This document shows positions 1-5,967 of a stretch of 6,215 bases of DNA, one piece after another; the stretch's first letter is position 1; every line of letters starts with the position of its first letter. The stretch spans positions 1-6,215 of the forward strand of contig MAXR01000114.1 in NCBI GenBank assembly GCA_001751155.1, read 5' to 3'. This stretch comes from Desulfuromonadales bacterium C00003068. GTDB taxonomy: Bacteria; Desulfobacterota; Desulfuromonadia; Desulfuromonadales; Desulfuromonadaceae. A program made the position numbers and the translations under genes. The notes beneath the pieces are model-generated. The model did not search any database and was not told where the DNA came from. It was given only the letters and a program-made list of their open reading frames with translations.

Positions 1-604
1 CTTTAACGTCTTGGCCGCGAGTGATCTTGGCCATTCGCAATGCACGTTCGAGGCGAATTAAGTCTAACCCTTGCGCTGCAATAACCAGCTTACTTAGGGC
101 ATCTTTTTGGGATAGAATTTGGTCGAGAAACGGGTCGTTGCTACGGCCGTTTTCTAAGAAGTTAGCCAGTTCCTGAGCGTTCGGCAAGGGGTGGCTCAGA
201 TGGACAATATAGTTGCTCAGATTTTCAGGAACTTTGATTGATTGAGCGAGGAAAACCAAGCACTTTCTGGTTGCTGATCGCTGTTGGGCAAAGTTGACCA
301 GAAGTCGTTGGATGATCGGATTGTCATTCCAGTACCAGTGCATGTCGAGAAAAATATAGACGCCGTGCCCTTGTTGCTCTAAGGCCCAGCGCAGAGCTGC
401 GATTGGTTCCTTGGTGTCCGCAACACCGTCAAACCCTTCGGTGCACGACCAGATTTGTGGTGCTGCTAACCCTTTAATTGCATGTGTTGCAGCACTGTGG
501 ATTAGGTGTGTTGCCCGTTGTTCGTTTTCAGTCGAAATAGCGAGCAGTGGAGTTCCTGCTGCAACATGCTGGGCGAAGGTCGTAATGGTTAGGGTCTCTT
601 TCAT
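1..604 (-). CDS. Ycf46-like AAA+ ATPase, N-terminal part (3' end beyond window)
   Basis: An open minus-strand frame of 201 codons runs off the left edge, so the C-terminal part is missing. The protein resembles the N-terminal domain of Ycf46-type AAA+ ATPases (COG0464-like). It has an early strand-plus-polar segment (LLAISTENEQRA, residues 20-31), an aromatic segment (IWSCTEGF, 51-58), a hydrophobic strand ending in acidic residues (GVYIFLDMHW, 81-90), a second strand (KCLVFLAQS, 114-122), HPLPNAQEL (138-146), and AAQGLDLIRLERAL (176-189), which fits the helical end of that domain. Walker A and B of the AAA core would lie outside the window, so ATPase activity cannot be confirmed here. No signal peptide or membrane segment is seen, suggesting a cytoplasmic protein. 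Two in-frame ATGs exist, at 616 and 604. I chose 604 because an AAGG lies 5 nt upstream, while 616 has no Shine-Dalgarno. It is divergent from proS. The family's cellular role is poorly defined outside cyanobacteria and plastids. The assignment rests on remembered family patterns and is fairly likely. Confidence 0.68.
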   Translation of the reverse strand, partial: MKETLTITTFAQHVAAGTPLLAISTENEQRATHLIHSAATHAIKGLAAPQIWSCTEGFDGVADTKEPIAALRWALEQQGHGVYIFLDMHWYWNDNPIIQRLLVNFAQQRSATRKCLVFLAQSIKVPENLSNYIVHLSHPLPNAQELANFLENGRSNDPFLDQILSQKDALSKLVIAAQGLDLIRLERALRMAKITRGQDVK

Positions 605-641
605 CTCAGCCTTCATCAAATTGGGGTGGTTATGTGTGTTT

Positions 642-659
642 ACGAGGGGATAATCTCGT
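642..659. repeat. short inverted repeat in leader of the Ycf46-like gene
   Basis: ACGAG at 642-646 is complementary to CTCGT at 655-659 with an 8-nt loop. It sits about 40 nt upstream of the chosen minus-strand start. A stem of 5 bp (6 with a G-T pair) is weak. It could be a leader hairpin or an operator half-site pair, or chance. No T-tract follows on either strand, so it is not a terminator. Confidence 0.25.
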
Positions 660-713
660 TAGTTAGCAGGAGCTTAGAGGATTTGTCGGGAAATGTCTAC
701 TCTGTGTGGCATC

Positions 714-751
714 GCTTGCAATTTGCTAGGAAATAAGCTAGCGTTGCAGGC
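714..751. repeat. imperfect inverted repeat in the divergent intergenic region
   Basis: GCTTGCAA (714-721) pairs with TTGCAGGC (744-751) with one G-T pair. Inside it, GCTAG (725-729) pairs with CTAGC (738-742). A 3-nt/1-nt internal loop separates the two stems and an 8-nt A-rich loop (730-737) closes the hairpin. That gives 13 base pairs in 38 nt, about 90 nt upstream of proS and 110 nt upstream of the divergent gene. It could be an operator for a dimeric regulator or an RNA leader hairpin. There is no following T-tract, so it is not an intrinsic terminator. No known regulator motif was recognised. Confidence 0.4.
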
Positions 752-789
752 TGTCCATTGTGGATCAAATCATTATTTAATTTAACATT

Positions 790-809
790 TTCTTTGCTGC
801 GGCAAAGAA
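790..809. repeat. perfect 8-bp hairpin in the proS leader
   Basis: TTCTTTGC (790-797) and GCAAAGAA (802-809) form a perfect 8-bp stem with a TGCG loop. The hairpin ends 15 nt before the proS Shine-Dalgarno. No run of T follows, so it is not a terminator. It could stabilise the mRNA 5' end or modulate ribosome access. No T-box specifier or antiterminator sequence was recognised around it. Confidence 0.4.
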
Positions 810-841
810 CATAGCAATGAGAACAAAAGGACCCATCGAAT

Positions 842-2557
842 ATGCGTTTAACCAATTATTTGCTGCCAACATTAAAAGAATCTCCAGCTGATGCTGAAAT
901 TGCTAGCCATAAACTGATGTTGCGTGCGGGGATGATCCGCAAAGTGGCTGCTGGAATCTATAGTTACCTTCCCCTTGGTTTGCGGTCAATTCGCAAGGTT
1001 GAGCAGATTGTTCGCCAAGAGATGGATAAAGCTGGAGCGATGGAGTTGTTGATGCCGATGACGGTTCCTGCTGAGTTGTGGCAAGAGTCTGGGCGCTGGG
1101 AGCAGTATGGTAAAGAGCTGTTGCGACTTCGTGATCGTAAAGATACCGAGTTTTGCCTTAGCCCAACTCACGAAGAGGTGATTACAGATATTGTGCGCGG
1201 CACGGTTCGTTCTTATCGTCAATTGCCTATGAGTCTGTATCAGATTCAAGGGAAATTTCGTGATGAGATCCGTCCTCGCTTTGGTTTAATGCGTGGTCGC
1301 GAATTTATCATGAAGGATGCCTATTCGTTTGATTTAGACGATGCCAGTGCCGATATCTCATATGATAAGATGTATCGTGCTTACCAAAATATTTTTAACC
1401 GCTGTGGCTTAAACTTCCGTGCTGTTGAAGCAGATACGGGCAGTATCGGCGGTTCATCGTCACATGAATTTATGGTGTTAGCCGAATCAGGTGAAGATGC
1501 CATCGTTTCGTGTGATAGTTGTGACTATGCAGCGAATGTCGAAAAAGCCCAAATTCGGTTAAATAATCAACAGCCTCCACAGGCTGTTGGTGAGGTGGCC
1601 GAGGTTGCAACACCGGGTCGTAAAACGATTGCTGAGGTCGCTAACTTTTTAGAGCTACCACAAAACCGCTTGATTAAAACTCTGCTGGTGCAAACGGATA
1701 CCGGTGAGCAGTTAGCTGTTCTGTTGCGTGGCGACCGAGAGCTGAATGAAATTAAACTGTGTCGTTTCTTGGGTTGCGTCGAAATTGAGATGGTTGGCGA
1801 AAAAACAGTTGTCGAGCTAACGGGAGCGCCGAGCGGTTTTGCTGGTCCTGTTGGCTTAACCTGTCGTATTATTGCTGACCATGAAGTACGAAACATGGTG
1901 GACTGTGTTGTCGGTGCTAATGCTGCTGATATGCACTGCGTTGGTGTGTGTCCCGGTCGAGATTTTGAAGTCGCTGAATATGTTGATTTACGTCAAGCTG
2001 AAGCAGGGGATGGTTGCCCACGATGTGAAGGGCTATTGCAGAGCTGGCGTGGCATTGAGGTTGGTCATGTGTTTAAGCTCGGGACAAAATATTCTAAAGC
2101 TCTTGGCGCGACGGTGCTCAATCGCGAAGGTAAGGATGTCCCATTGGTTATGGGCTGCTATGGTATCGGTATCGGTCGCACCGTCGCCGCTGCGATAGAG
2201 CAAAACCATGATGATAATGGCGTTATCTTTCCGATGGCCATTGCCCCATTTCAGGTCATGGTTACCTTGCTGAATGCCAAAGACGAGCAGGTGGTTTCTG
2301 TCGGCAACGAACTGTATAATACATTGTTAAGCTCGGGCATTGAGGCGGTGTTGGATGACCGTGCTGACCGTCCTGGGAGTAAGTTTAAGGATGCCGATCT
2401 GATTGGAGTACCTATTCGGGTTACGGTAGGCGGCCGCGCGTTAAAAGAGGGTGCCTTTGAAGTTCAGGTGCGTGGCGGTGGCGAGCGTCAAATGATGCCG
2501 GTCGCAGAAACCGCTACGTGGTTGGTTGAGGAAGTTCAACGTCAGCTCGCAGGTTGA
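842..2557 (+). CDS. proS: prolyl-tRNA synthetase, bacterial type with editing domain
   Basis: Charges tRNA-Pro with proline in the cytoplasm using ATP. It is a class II synthetase of 571 residues, essentially the length of the E. coli-type enzyme. The class II core is visible: motif 2 region FRDEIRPRFGLMRGREF (139-155) followed by the typical MKDAYSFD (157-164), and motif 3 GCYGIGIGR (438-446). Between them lies the inserted YbaK-like INS domain (about 225-405), which in this family hydrolyses mischarged Ala-tRNA-Pro. Its lysine in NRLIKT (K279) and histidine in ADMHCVG (H365) are present, so editing is probably active. GIEVGHVFKLGTKYS (404-418) and the anticodon-binding domain (about 470-571, with LDDRADRPGSKFKDADLIG at 504-522) complete the family layout. 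Two CxxC pairs (C224/C227 and C392/C395) flank the INS domain and may bind a metal. The ATG at 842 has AAGGA (827-831) 10 nt upstream and gives the usual MRxTNYLLPT N-terminus. It is the first gene of the string. Confidence 0.97.
   Translation: MRLTNYLLPTLKESPADAEIASHKLMLRAGMIRKVAAGIYSYLPLGLRSIRKVEQIVRQEMDKAGAMELLMPMTVPAELWQESGRWEQYGKELLRLRDRKDTEFCLSPTHEEVITDIVRGTVRSYRQLPMSLYQIQGKFRDEIRPRFGLMRGREFIMKDAYSFDLDDASADISYDKMYRAYQNIFNRCGLNFRAVEADTGSIGGSSSHEFMVLAESGEDAIVSCDSCDYAANVEKAQIRLNNQQPPQAVGEVAEVATPGRKTIAEVANFLELPQNRLIKTLLVQTDTGEQLAVLLRGDRELNEIKLCRFLGCVEIEMVGEKTVVELTGAPSGFAGPVGLTCRIIADHEVRNMVDCVVGANAADMHCVGVCPGRDFEVAEYVDLRQAEAGDGCPRCEGLLQSWRGIEVGHVFKLGTKYSKALGATVLNREGKDVPLVMGCYGIGIGRTVAAAIEQNHDDNGVIFPMAIAPFQVMVTLLNAKDEQVVSVGNELYNTLLSSGIEAVLDDRADRPGSKFKDADLIGVPIRVTVGGRALKEGAFEVQVRGGGERQMMPVAETATWLVEEVQRQLAG
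2551..2553 (+). promoter_or_regulatory. ribosome binding site that decides the DUF4388 gene start
   Basis: AGG overlaps the last codons of proS and lies 8 nt before the ATG at 2562. It supports that ATG over the upstream in-frame TTG at 2526, which lies inside proS and would add 12 residues. Confidence 0.5.
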
Positions 2558-2561
2558 ATTT

Positions 2562-3794
2562 ATGTATCGTGTTTGTTTGGATGATAGTGGACGTGTTGAT
2601 CTGCCGCGGCGTGTAGCGGCAGCGTTGAGTTCAAACGACCTAGCAATAGCGTCGTCATCGTCTCAACATGTATTGCTTGCCGTTGATGGTGCAGGAGAAG
2701 CTAGTATGACTGCTTCTCTTGGCTCAATGGGGGTCGCGGATGTTCTCTCTTTTTTTAATATGTTTCGTAAGACAGGTGTTCTTTATCTTGATTTGTCGGA
2801 TGGCAATCGTCAGGTGTTTTTTCAAGATGGTGAGATCATCTTCGCAACGAGTCAACGGTTTGAAGAGGACCTTGGCGAGATCTTATGTGAGTTAGGTAAG
2901 CTGGAACGTAATGTGCTGACGGCAATTCGCTCCGACATGGAAGAGGGGGCAACCCTAAGCCAGGTGTTGGTGCGTAAAAATATTGTTGCTGCACGTGATC
3001 TGTGGTTAGCTACACGTCATCAAGTTGAAGCGATCGTTTACAACTTGTTCTCAAGTCAAGATGGTGGTTGTTACTTTGTTGCACAGGAGTTGGAACGCGA
3101 CGATATCGTTCGTCTGTCAATGAGTACCCAAAATTTGATTATGGAGGGCTTGCGCCGGGTCGATGAGCGAGCGCTTTATTTACGACGCTTTCGTTCGATG
3201 GATGCCTTGCTTTCCTATACCGGAAAATCACCTGCTAACTTAAGTGATGAAGAAAAGAGGCTGGTGAGTTTTGTTTATTCAGTTTCTGCTACGGTAGCTC
3301 AATTGGTGGCACGAAGTGGTTTGTCTGAATTTGATGCGTTACGGATATTGTACCAGCTACTTGAGAAGGGGTTAGTTGAGGTGTCTCAGCCTGAGGCAGT
3401 GACGGTTAGTTCCTCCTTTGTGGAGTTGTTTGAAGTTTACAATGGCGTACTTAAATTGCTCCATGATTGTGTTAGTGAAAGCACGCCGAGTTTTTTGCAT
3501 GATGTGAATCGATTTTTGAGTGAAGTTCCACATCCAATGCTGTATGTCGTTCGCGGGATCTGTCTTGAGAAGGATGGCGTCGTTGATGGGCGAAAAATTA
3601 TGAAAAATCTCGTTGGACTTGAACCGCTCGAACAAAAAAAGATGATTGTCGAAGCGCTGAGCGAATTGGTTTACATGGAGTGCACCATTGCCCGACGGGC
3701 TCTTGGCTCGCAAGGAAGTGCTGAATTGATTCGTCGTGTTCAAGAGATAACGGCTCGAGCGAAACGTTTAGTTGGAGAGGATACTGGAGTATGA
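2562..3794 (+). CDS. DUF4388 (PATAN-domain) protein with possible winged-helix segment
   Basis: A soluble 410-residue protein of unknown function. Residues about 48-200 match the DUF4388/PATAN pattern: a first helix segment SLGSMGVADVLSFFNMFRKTG (52-72), then strands VLYLDL and RQVFFQDGEIIFA (83-95), then EDLGEILCELGKL (102-114) and TLSQVLVRKNIV (131-142). The domain is known from two-component and gliding or regulatory proteins and is thought to mediate protein contacts, not catalysis. Residues about 225-275 (LSDEEKRLVSFV, TVAQLVARSGLSEFDALRIL, LLEKGLVEV) look like a winged-helix fold. The rest (285-405) is mostly helical. The first 25 residues (LDDSGRVDLPRRVAAAL, 6-22) recall a SpoVT/AbrB-like strand-turn pattern, which is only a resemblance. 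No receiver, kinase or membrane segment is seen. It begins 4 nt after proS and overlaps pyrF by 4 nt (ATGA), so it is probably co-translated with its neighbours. Its job in this housekeeping string cannot be read from the sequence. Confidence 0.85.
   Translation: MYRVCLDDSGRVDLPRRVAAALSSNDLAIASSSSQHVLLAVDGAGEASMTASLGSMGVADVLSFFNMFRKTGVLYLDLSDGNRQVFFQDGEIIFATSQRFEEDLGEILCELGKLERNVLTAIRSDMEEGATLSQVLVRKNIVAARDLWLATRHQVEAIVYNLFSSQDGGCYFVAQELERDDIVRLSMSTQNLIMEGLRRVDERALYLRRFRSMDALLSYTGKSPANLSDEEKRLVSFVYSVSATVAQLVARSGLSEFDALRILYQLLEKGLVEVSQPEAVTVSSSFVELFEVYNGVLKLLHDCVSESTPSFLHDVNRFLSEVPHPMLYVVRGICLEKDGVVDGRKIMKNLVGLEPLEQKKMIVEALSELVYMECTIARRALGSQGSAELIRRVQEITARAKRLVGEDTGV
3774..3781 (+). promoter_or_regulatory. 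ribosome binding site of pyrF
   Basis: GGAGAGGA lies 9 nt before the pyrF ATG and inside the end of the DUF4388 gene. A second GGAG (3786-3789) is only 1 nt from the ATG and too close to serve. Together with the ATGA overlap this makes re-initiation by ribosomes finishing the upstream gene likely. Confidence 0.6.
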
Positions 3795-4507
3795 AAGAGC
3801 GTCTGATATTTGCATTAGATGTTGATAGCTTTGAACAGGCACAGAGTTGGGTGCGTTTGCTTCATGATGAAGTTGGTATGTTTAAGGTTGGTAAACAGTT
3901 GTTCACCCGTTGTGGGCCATCTGTTGTGCAGATGATTCGTGATGAGGGTGGTGAAGTATTTTTAGACCTCAAGTATCACGATATCCCCAACACGGTTGCC
4001 AAGGCGAGTATTGAAGCCGCACGAATGGGCGTTAAAATGTTTAATGTTCATGCTCTCGGTGGTCGGACGATGATGAAATGCATGGTTGATGAGGTGGTGC
4101 ACGCTTCTCAGCTAGAAGGTTTTGACCTGCCGATTATGCTCGGTGTAACGATTCTGACCTCTTCAAGCGAATCCGATTTGCACGAAGTTGGTATTCTGAA
4201 GCCTGTTGTGGAGATGGTTCCACTGTTGGCAGCTCTTGCGCAAAAATCTGGTTTAAACGGAGTGGTTGCTTCGGCGCAAGAATTGGCTCTGATCCGTGCT
4301 GCGTGTGGCAATGACTTTGTCGTGGTAACTCCAGGCGTTCGTCCCGCTACGGCCTCTCAGGATGATCAGCAGCGTGTCATGACGCCTGTTGAAGCAATTC
4401 GTGCTGGTTCAAACTATCTTGTGGTTGGTCGGCCAATATCGAAAGCGGCTGACCCTGCTGCCGCTGCGCGTGAGATTGTTGCACAGATGTCTCAAGGAGT
4501 AATGTAG
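3791..4507 (+). CDS. pyrF: orotidine 5'-phosphate decarboxylase
   Basis: Catalyses the last step of de novo UMP synthesis, decarboxylating orotidine 5'-monophosphate to UMP, as a cytoplasmic TIM-barrel dimer. The 238 residues match the short bacterial class. Family signatures are all present: ALD at 8-10 and FKVGKQLF (31-38) with K32; the catalytic charged array in FLDLKYHDIPNT (57-68), with D59, K61 and D64; LGVTILTS (117-124); TPGVRP (180-185); and the phosphate-gripping VVGRPI (211-216) with R214. The enzyme therefore looks complete and active. The ATG overlaps the stop of the upstream DUF4388 gene by 4 nt, and its own stop overlaps the rlmB start by 1 nt. Being downstream of proS and not beside other pyr genes, it is probably made with the translation genes; no pyrimidine-type attenuator is seen. 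Confidence 0.97.
   Translation: MKERLIFALDVDSFEQAQSWVRLLHDEVGMFKVGKQLFTRCGPSVVQMIRDEGGEVFLDLKYHDIPNTVAKASIEAARMGVKMFNVHALGGRTMMKCMVDEVVHASQLEGFDLPIMLGVTILTSSSESDLHEVGILKPVVEMVPLLAALAQKSGLNGVVASAQELALIRAACGNDFVVVTPGVRPATASQDDQQRVMTPVEAIRAGSNYLVVGRPISKAADPAAAAREIVAQMSQGVM
4494..4500 (+). promoter_or_regulatory. strong ribosome binding site supporting the rlmB GTG start
   Basis: AAGGAGT inside the end of pyrF lies 6 nt before the GTG at 4507. It is the clearest Shine-Dalgarno of the string and justifies a GTG start overlapping the pyrF TAG stop (TAGTG). Confidence 0.75.
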
Positions 4508-5247
4508 TGGCAGATCTATTGTATGGAGTTAATCCAATCATTGAAGCTCTCGAACAGAATGGTCAGCTGAAGGTGTTGTGGATATTACGCGGTGAAACAA
4601 AGCCGCGTGTGCAATTGGCTGTTGATCTCGCACTGGATTCAAATGTAACGGTTAAGCGTGTTGAGCGCTTTGAGCTGGATAAGATGGTGGGTAAGGTGAG
4701 TCATCAGGGTGTGGTTGCTCAGCGTCTTGCTCCCGAAAGAACAATTTCTTTTGTCGATTTGCTAAATAGTGCAGAGGTTGGTAATCGATTTTTCCTCGTA
4801 TTGGATGGCGTCACCGATCCACATAATTTTGGTGCGTTGATCCGTTCAGCTGTTGCGGCTGGTTGCCAAGGGATTATTGTCGGTAAGGATCGCTCGTGTC
4901 CCCTTACGGCGGTAGTCGAAAAAACTTCTGCGGGTGCCACGGCTCATATCCCTATTTGTCGCGTGACAAACCTATCCAGAGCCGTCGAAGAGTTGAAGTC
5001 GGCAGGTGTTTGGGTCTACGGCTTAGCTGGAGAAGAGAGCAGTTGTATCTACGATGTGGACTTGTGCGGTGATGTAGCACTTGTTGCCGGCAGTGAAGGT
5101 AAGGGGTTGCGGCCAATTATTCGTAAGAATTGTGATGCCTTATTGTCGATTCCCATGCTTGGTGCGATCGAATCTCTTAACGTTTCAGTGGCAACTGGAA
5201 TCGCATTGTTTGAGGTTGTTCGTCGCCGTGTTGAAATTAAAAAGTAA
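4507..5247 (+). CDS. rlmB: 23S rRNA (guanosine-2'-O-)-methyltransferase, RlmB/TrmH family
   Basis: A SPOUT-class, S-adenosylmethionine-dependent RNA ribose 2'-O-methyltransferase. RlmB methylates the G2251-equivalent (E. coli numbering) in the peptidyl-transferase region of 23S rRNA. The 246-residue length suits this group. The N-terminal substrate-binding domain begins with LLYGVNPIIEAL (4-15) and includes KVSHQGVVAQ (63-72). The catalytic knot carries the three family motifs: LDGVTDPHNFGALIRSA (99-115, with N107 and R113), VAGSEGKGLRP (193-203, E197) and LSIPMLGAIESLNVSVATG (213-231, N225). The C-terminal helix follows. It starts at a GTG with AAGGAGT upstream and overlaps pyrF by 1 nt. The TrmH family has several members with different targets, so the rRNA target is inferred from the N-terminal domain and overall length. 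No terminator is visible in the short gap behind it, so transcripts may run on toward the tRNA genes. Confidence 0.93.
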   Translation: MADLLYGVNPIIEALEQNGQLKVLWILRGETKPRVQLAVDLALDSNVTVKRVERFELDKMVGKVSHQGVVAQRLAPERTISFVDLLNSAEVGNRFFLVLDGVTDPHNFGALIRSAVAAGCQGIIVGKDRSCPLTAVVEKTSAGATAHIPICRVTNLSRAVEELKSAGVWVYGLAGEESSCIYDVDLCGDVALVAGSEGKGLRPIIRKNCDALLSIPMLGAIESLNVSVATGIALFEVVRRRVEIKK

Positions 5248-5264
5248 AAAAGGGTAAAAGGCTG

Positions 5265-5293
5265 TTGACAGTCTGCGCTGAATCATTTATAAA
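5265..5293 (+). promoter_or_regulatory. distal sigma70-type promoter of the tRNA-tuf operon (P1)
   Basis: TTGACA (5265-5270) and TATAAA (5288-5293) are spaced by exactly 17 nt, with a perfect -35 and a 5-of-6 -10. It starts 18 nt after the rlmB stop and about 90 nt before the first tRNA. Transcription would begin near 5299-5301. It is the best promoter in the window. Confidence 0.72.
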
Positions 5294-5341
5294 TCTCCTC
5301 GCTTGACGCAATCTTTCATAAGCGCTTCGGTAAATAAAAGC

Positions 5342-5370
5342 TTGCAATGCCTTGGCTGGCGTTGTATAGA
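5342..5370 (+). promoter_or_regulatory. proximal sigma70-type promoter of the tRNA operon (P2)
   Basis: TTGCAA (5342-5347; 4 of 6) and TATAGA (5365-5370; 5 of 6) with a 17-nt spacer. The predicted start near 5376-5378 leaves only a few leader bases before the tRNA-Thr at 5383, typical of a dedicated stable-RNA promoter. The match is weaker than the distal one. Confidence 0.55.
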
Positions 5371-5382
5371 TTGCGACTCTGA

Positions 5383-5458
5383 GCTGGCGTAGCTCAATAG
5401 GTAGAGCACCTCACTTGTAATGAGGATGTTGTGGGTTCAATTCCTATCGCCAGCTCCA
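5383..5458 (+). tRNA. tRNA-Thr (anticodon UGU)
   Basis: Complete 76-nt cloverleaf. The 7-bp acceptor is GCTGGCG with CGCCAGC, the D-arm is GCTC/GAGC, and the anticodon stem CCTCA/TGAGG holds loop CTTGTAA (anticodon TGT in DNA). The T-arm has loop TTCAATT and two G-T pairs in its stem (GTGGG with CCTAT). The CCA end is encoded. It reads ACA and, by wobble, other Thr codons. It is the first gene of the tRNA-tuf transcript. Confidence 0.97.
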
Positions 5459-5460
5459 TT

Positions 5461-5487
5461 AAAAAAAAGAAAAAGGCGCAAGCCTTT
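5461..5487 (-). terminator. minus-strand terminator-like hairpin between tRNA-Thr and tRNA-Tyr
   Basis: AAAGGC (5472-5477) and GCCTTT (5482-5487) form a perfect 6-bp stem with a GCAA tetraloop. An A-rich run (5461-5474) lies on its left. Read on the minus strand, this is a hairpin followed by an almost unbroken T-tract, the shape of an intrinsic terminator. On the plus strand it would only be a stable GNRA-type hairpin in the tRNA spacer, possibly a processing landmark. No minus-strand gene ends here, which lowers confidence in a terminator role. Confidence 0.35.
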
Positions 5488-5500
5488 CAGAACGTCCCCT

Positions 5501-5585
5501 GGAGGGGTTCCCGAGTGGCCAAAGGGATCAGACTGTAAATCTGACGTCGTAGACTTCGGAGGTTCGAATCCTCCCCCCTCCACCA
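5501..5585 (+). tRNA. tRNA-Tyr (anticodon GUA)
   Basis: Complete 85-nt class II tRNA with a long variable arm, as expected for bacterial tRNA-Tyr. The acceptor is GGAGGGG with CCCCTCC, the anticodon stem TCAGA/TCTGA holds loop CTGTAAA (anticodon GTA), and the T-arm is GGAGG TTCGAAT CCTCC. The CCA end is encoded. It reads UAU and UAC. Confidence 0.97.
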
Positions 5586-5617
5586 CAATTTCATATCGGA
5601 CGAAAACGGTCTGTCTG

Positions 5618-5645
5618 TTGCAGGAGCTTTTAGCGAATACTGCAA
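5618..5645 (+). repeat. inverted repeat in the tRNA-Tyr/tRNA-Gly spacer
   Basis: TTGCAG (5618-5623) pairs with CTGCAA (5640-5645) around a 16-nt loop. It sits in the longest tRNA spacer of the cluster (5586-5687, 102 nt). It may help expose neighbouring tRNA ends to processing enzymes. With only 6 bp and a large loop it could also be chance. No open reading frame with coding character occupies this spacer. Confidence 0.3.
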
Positions 5646-5687
5646 GGGTGGGCCGCTGTAGTCCTTGGTGCAAAATCTGAATTTTGG

Positions 5688-5764
5688 GCGGGAGTAGCTC
5701 AGCTGGCTAGAGCATCAGCCTTCCAAGCTGAGGGTCGCGGGTTCGAATCCCGTTTCCCGCTCCA
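5688..5764 (+). tRNA. tRNA-Gly (anticodon UCC)
   Basis: Complete 77-nt cloverleaf. The acceptor GCGGGAG pairs with TTCCCGC (one G-T pair), the anticodon stem TCAGC/GCTGA holds loop CTTCCAA (anticodon TCC), and the T-arm is GCGGG TTCGAAT CCCGT. The CCA end is encoded. It reads GGA and GGG. Confidence 0.97.
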
Positions 5765-5789
5765 TAAATTCAAATCGGAACGACTGCTG

Positions 5790-5865
<76 letters not shown>

Positions 5866-5967
5866 CGTTCTTTTTTGTTTTATATTCAGATGGGCTGTCT
5901 GTTAGAACCTTGTAGGCCGTATGGTTTAGTTATCGTTAAGTTTAAATGATCGAGAGGAAGAAAAGTC

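Noticed and set aside
411..653. Plus-strand 80-codon open frame at the left
   Set aside because: It lies antisense to the Ycf46-like gene, which shows family-like sequence; this frame shows none and has no ribosome binding site.
660..841. T-box riboswitch ahead of proS
   Set aside because: No T-box core sequence, specifier loop or terminator/antiterminator pair could be found; only simple hairpins are present.
817..891. Possible 24-codon leader peptide starting at the ATG at 817 and overlapping proS out of frame
   Set aside because: No Shine-Dalgarno precedes it, it has no run of proline codons, and it ends well inside proS; nothing supports translation.
2526..2561. Longer DUF4388 protein starting at the TTG at 2526
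   Set aside because: The extra 12 codons overlap proS, and the ATG at 2562 has an AGG at good spacing.
5437..5673. Minus-strand 78-codon open frame with GGGFEPPKSTTSDLQ
   Set aside because: This is the antisense of tRNA-Tyr, a well-known source of spurious hypothetical proteins in databases.
5420..5680. Plus-strand 86-codon open frame across the tRNA spacers
   Set aside because: It runs through tRNA-Thr and tRNA-Tyr; its peptide is translated tRNA sequence with no coding character.
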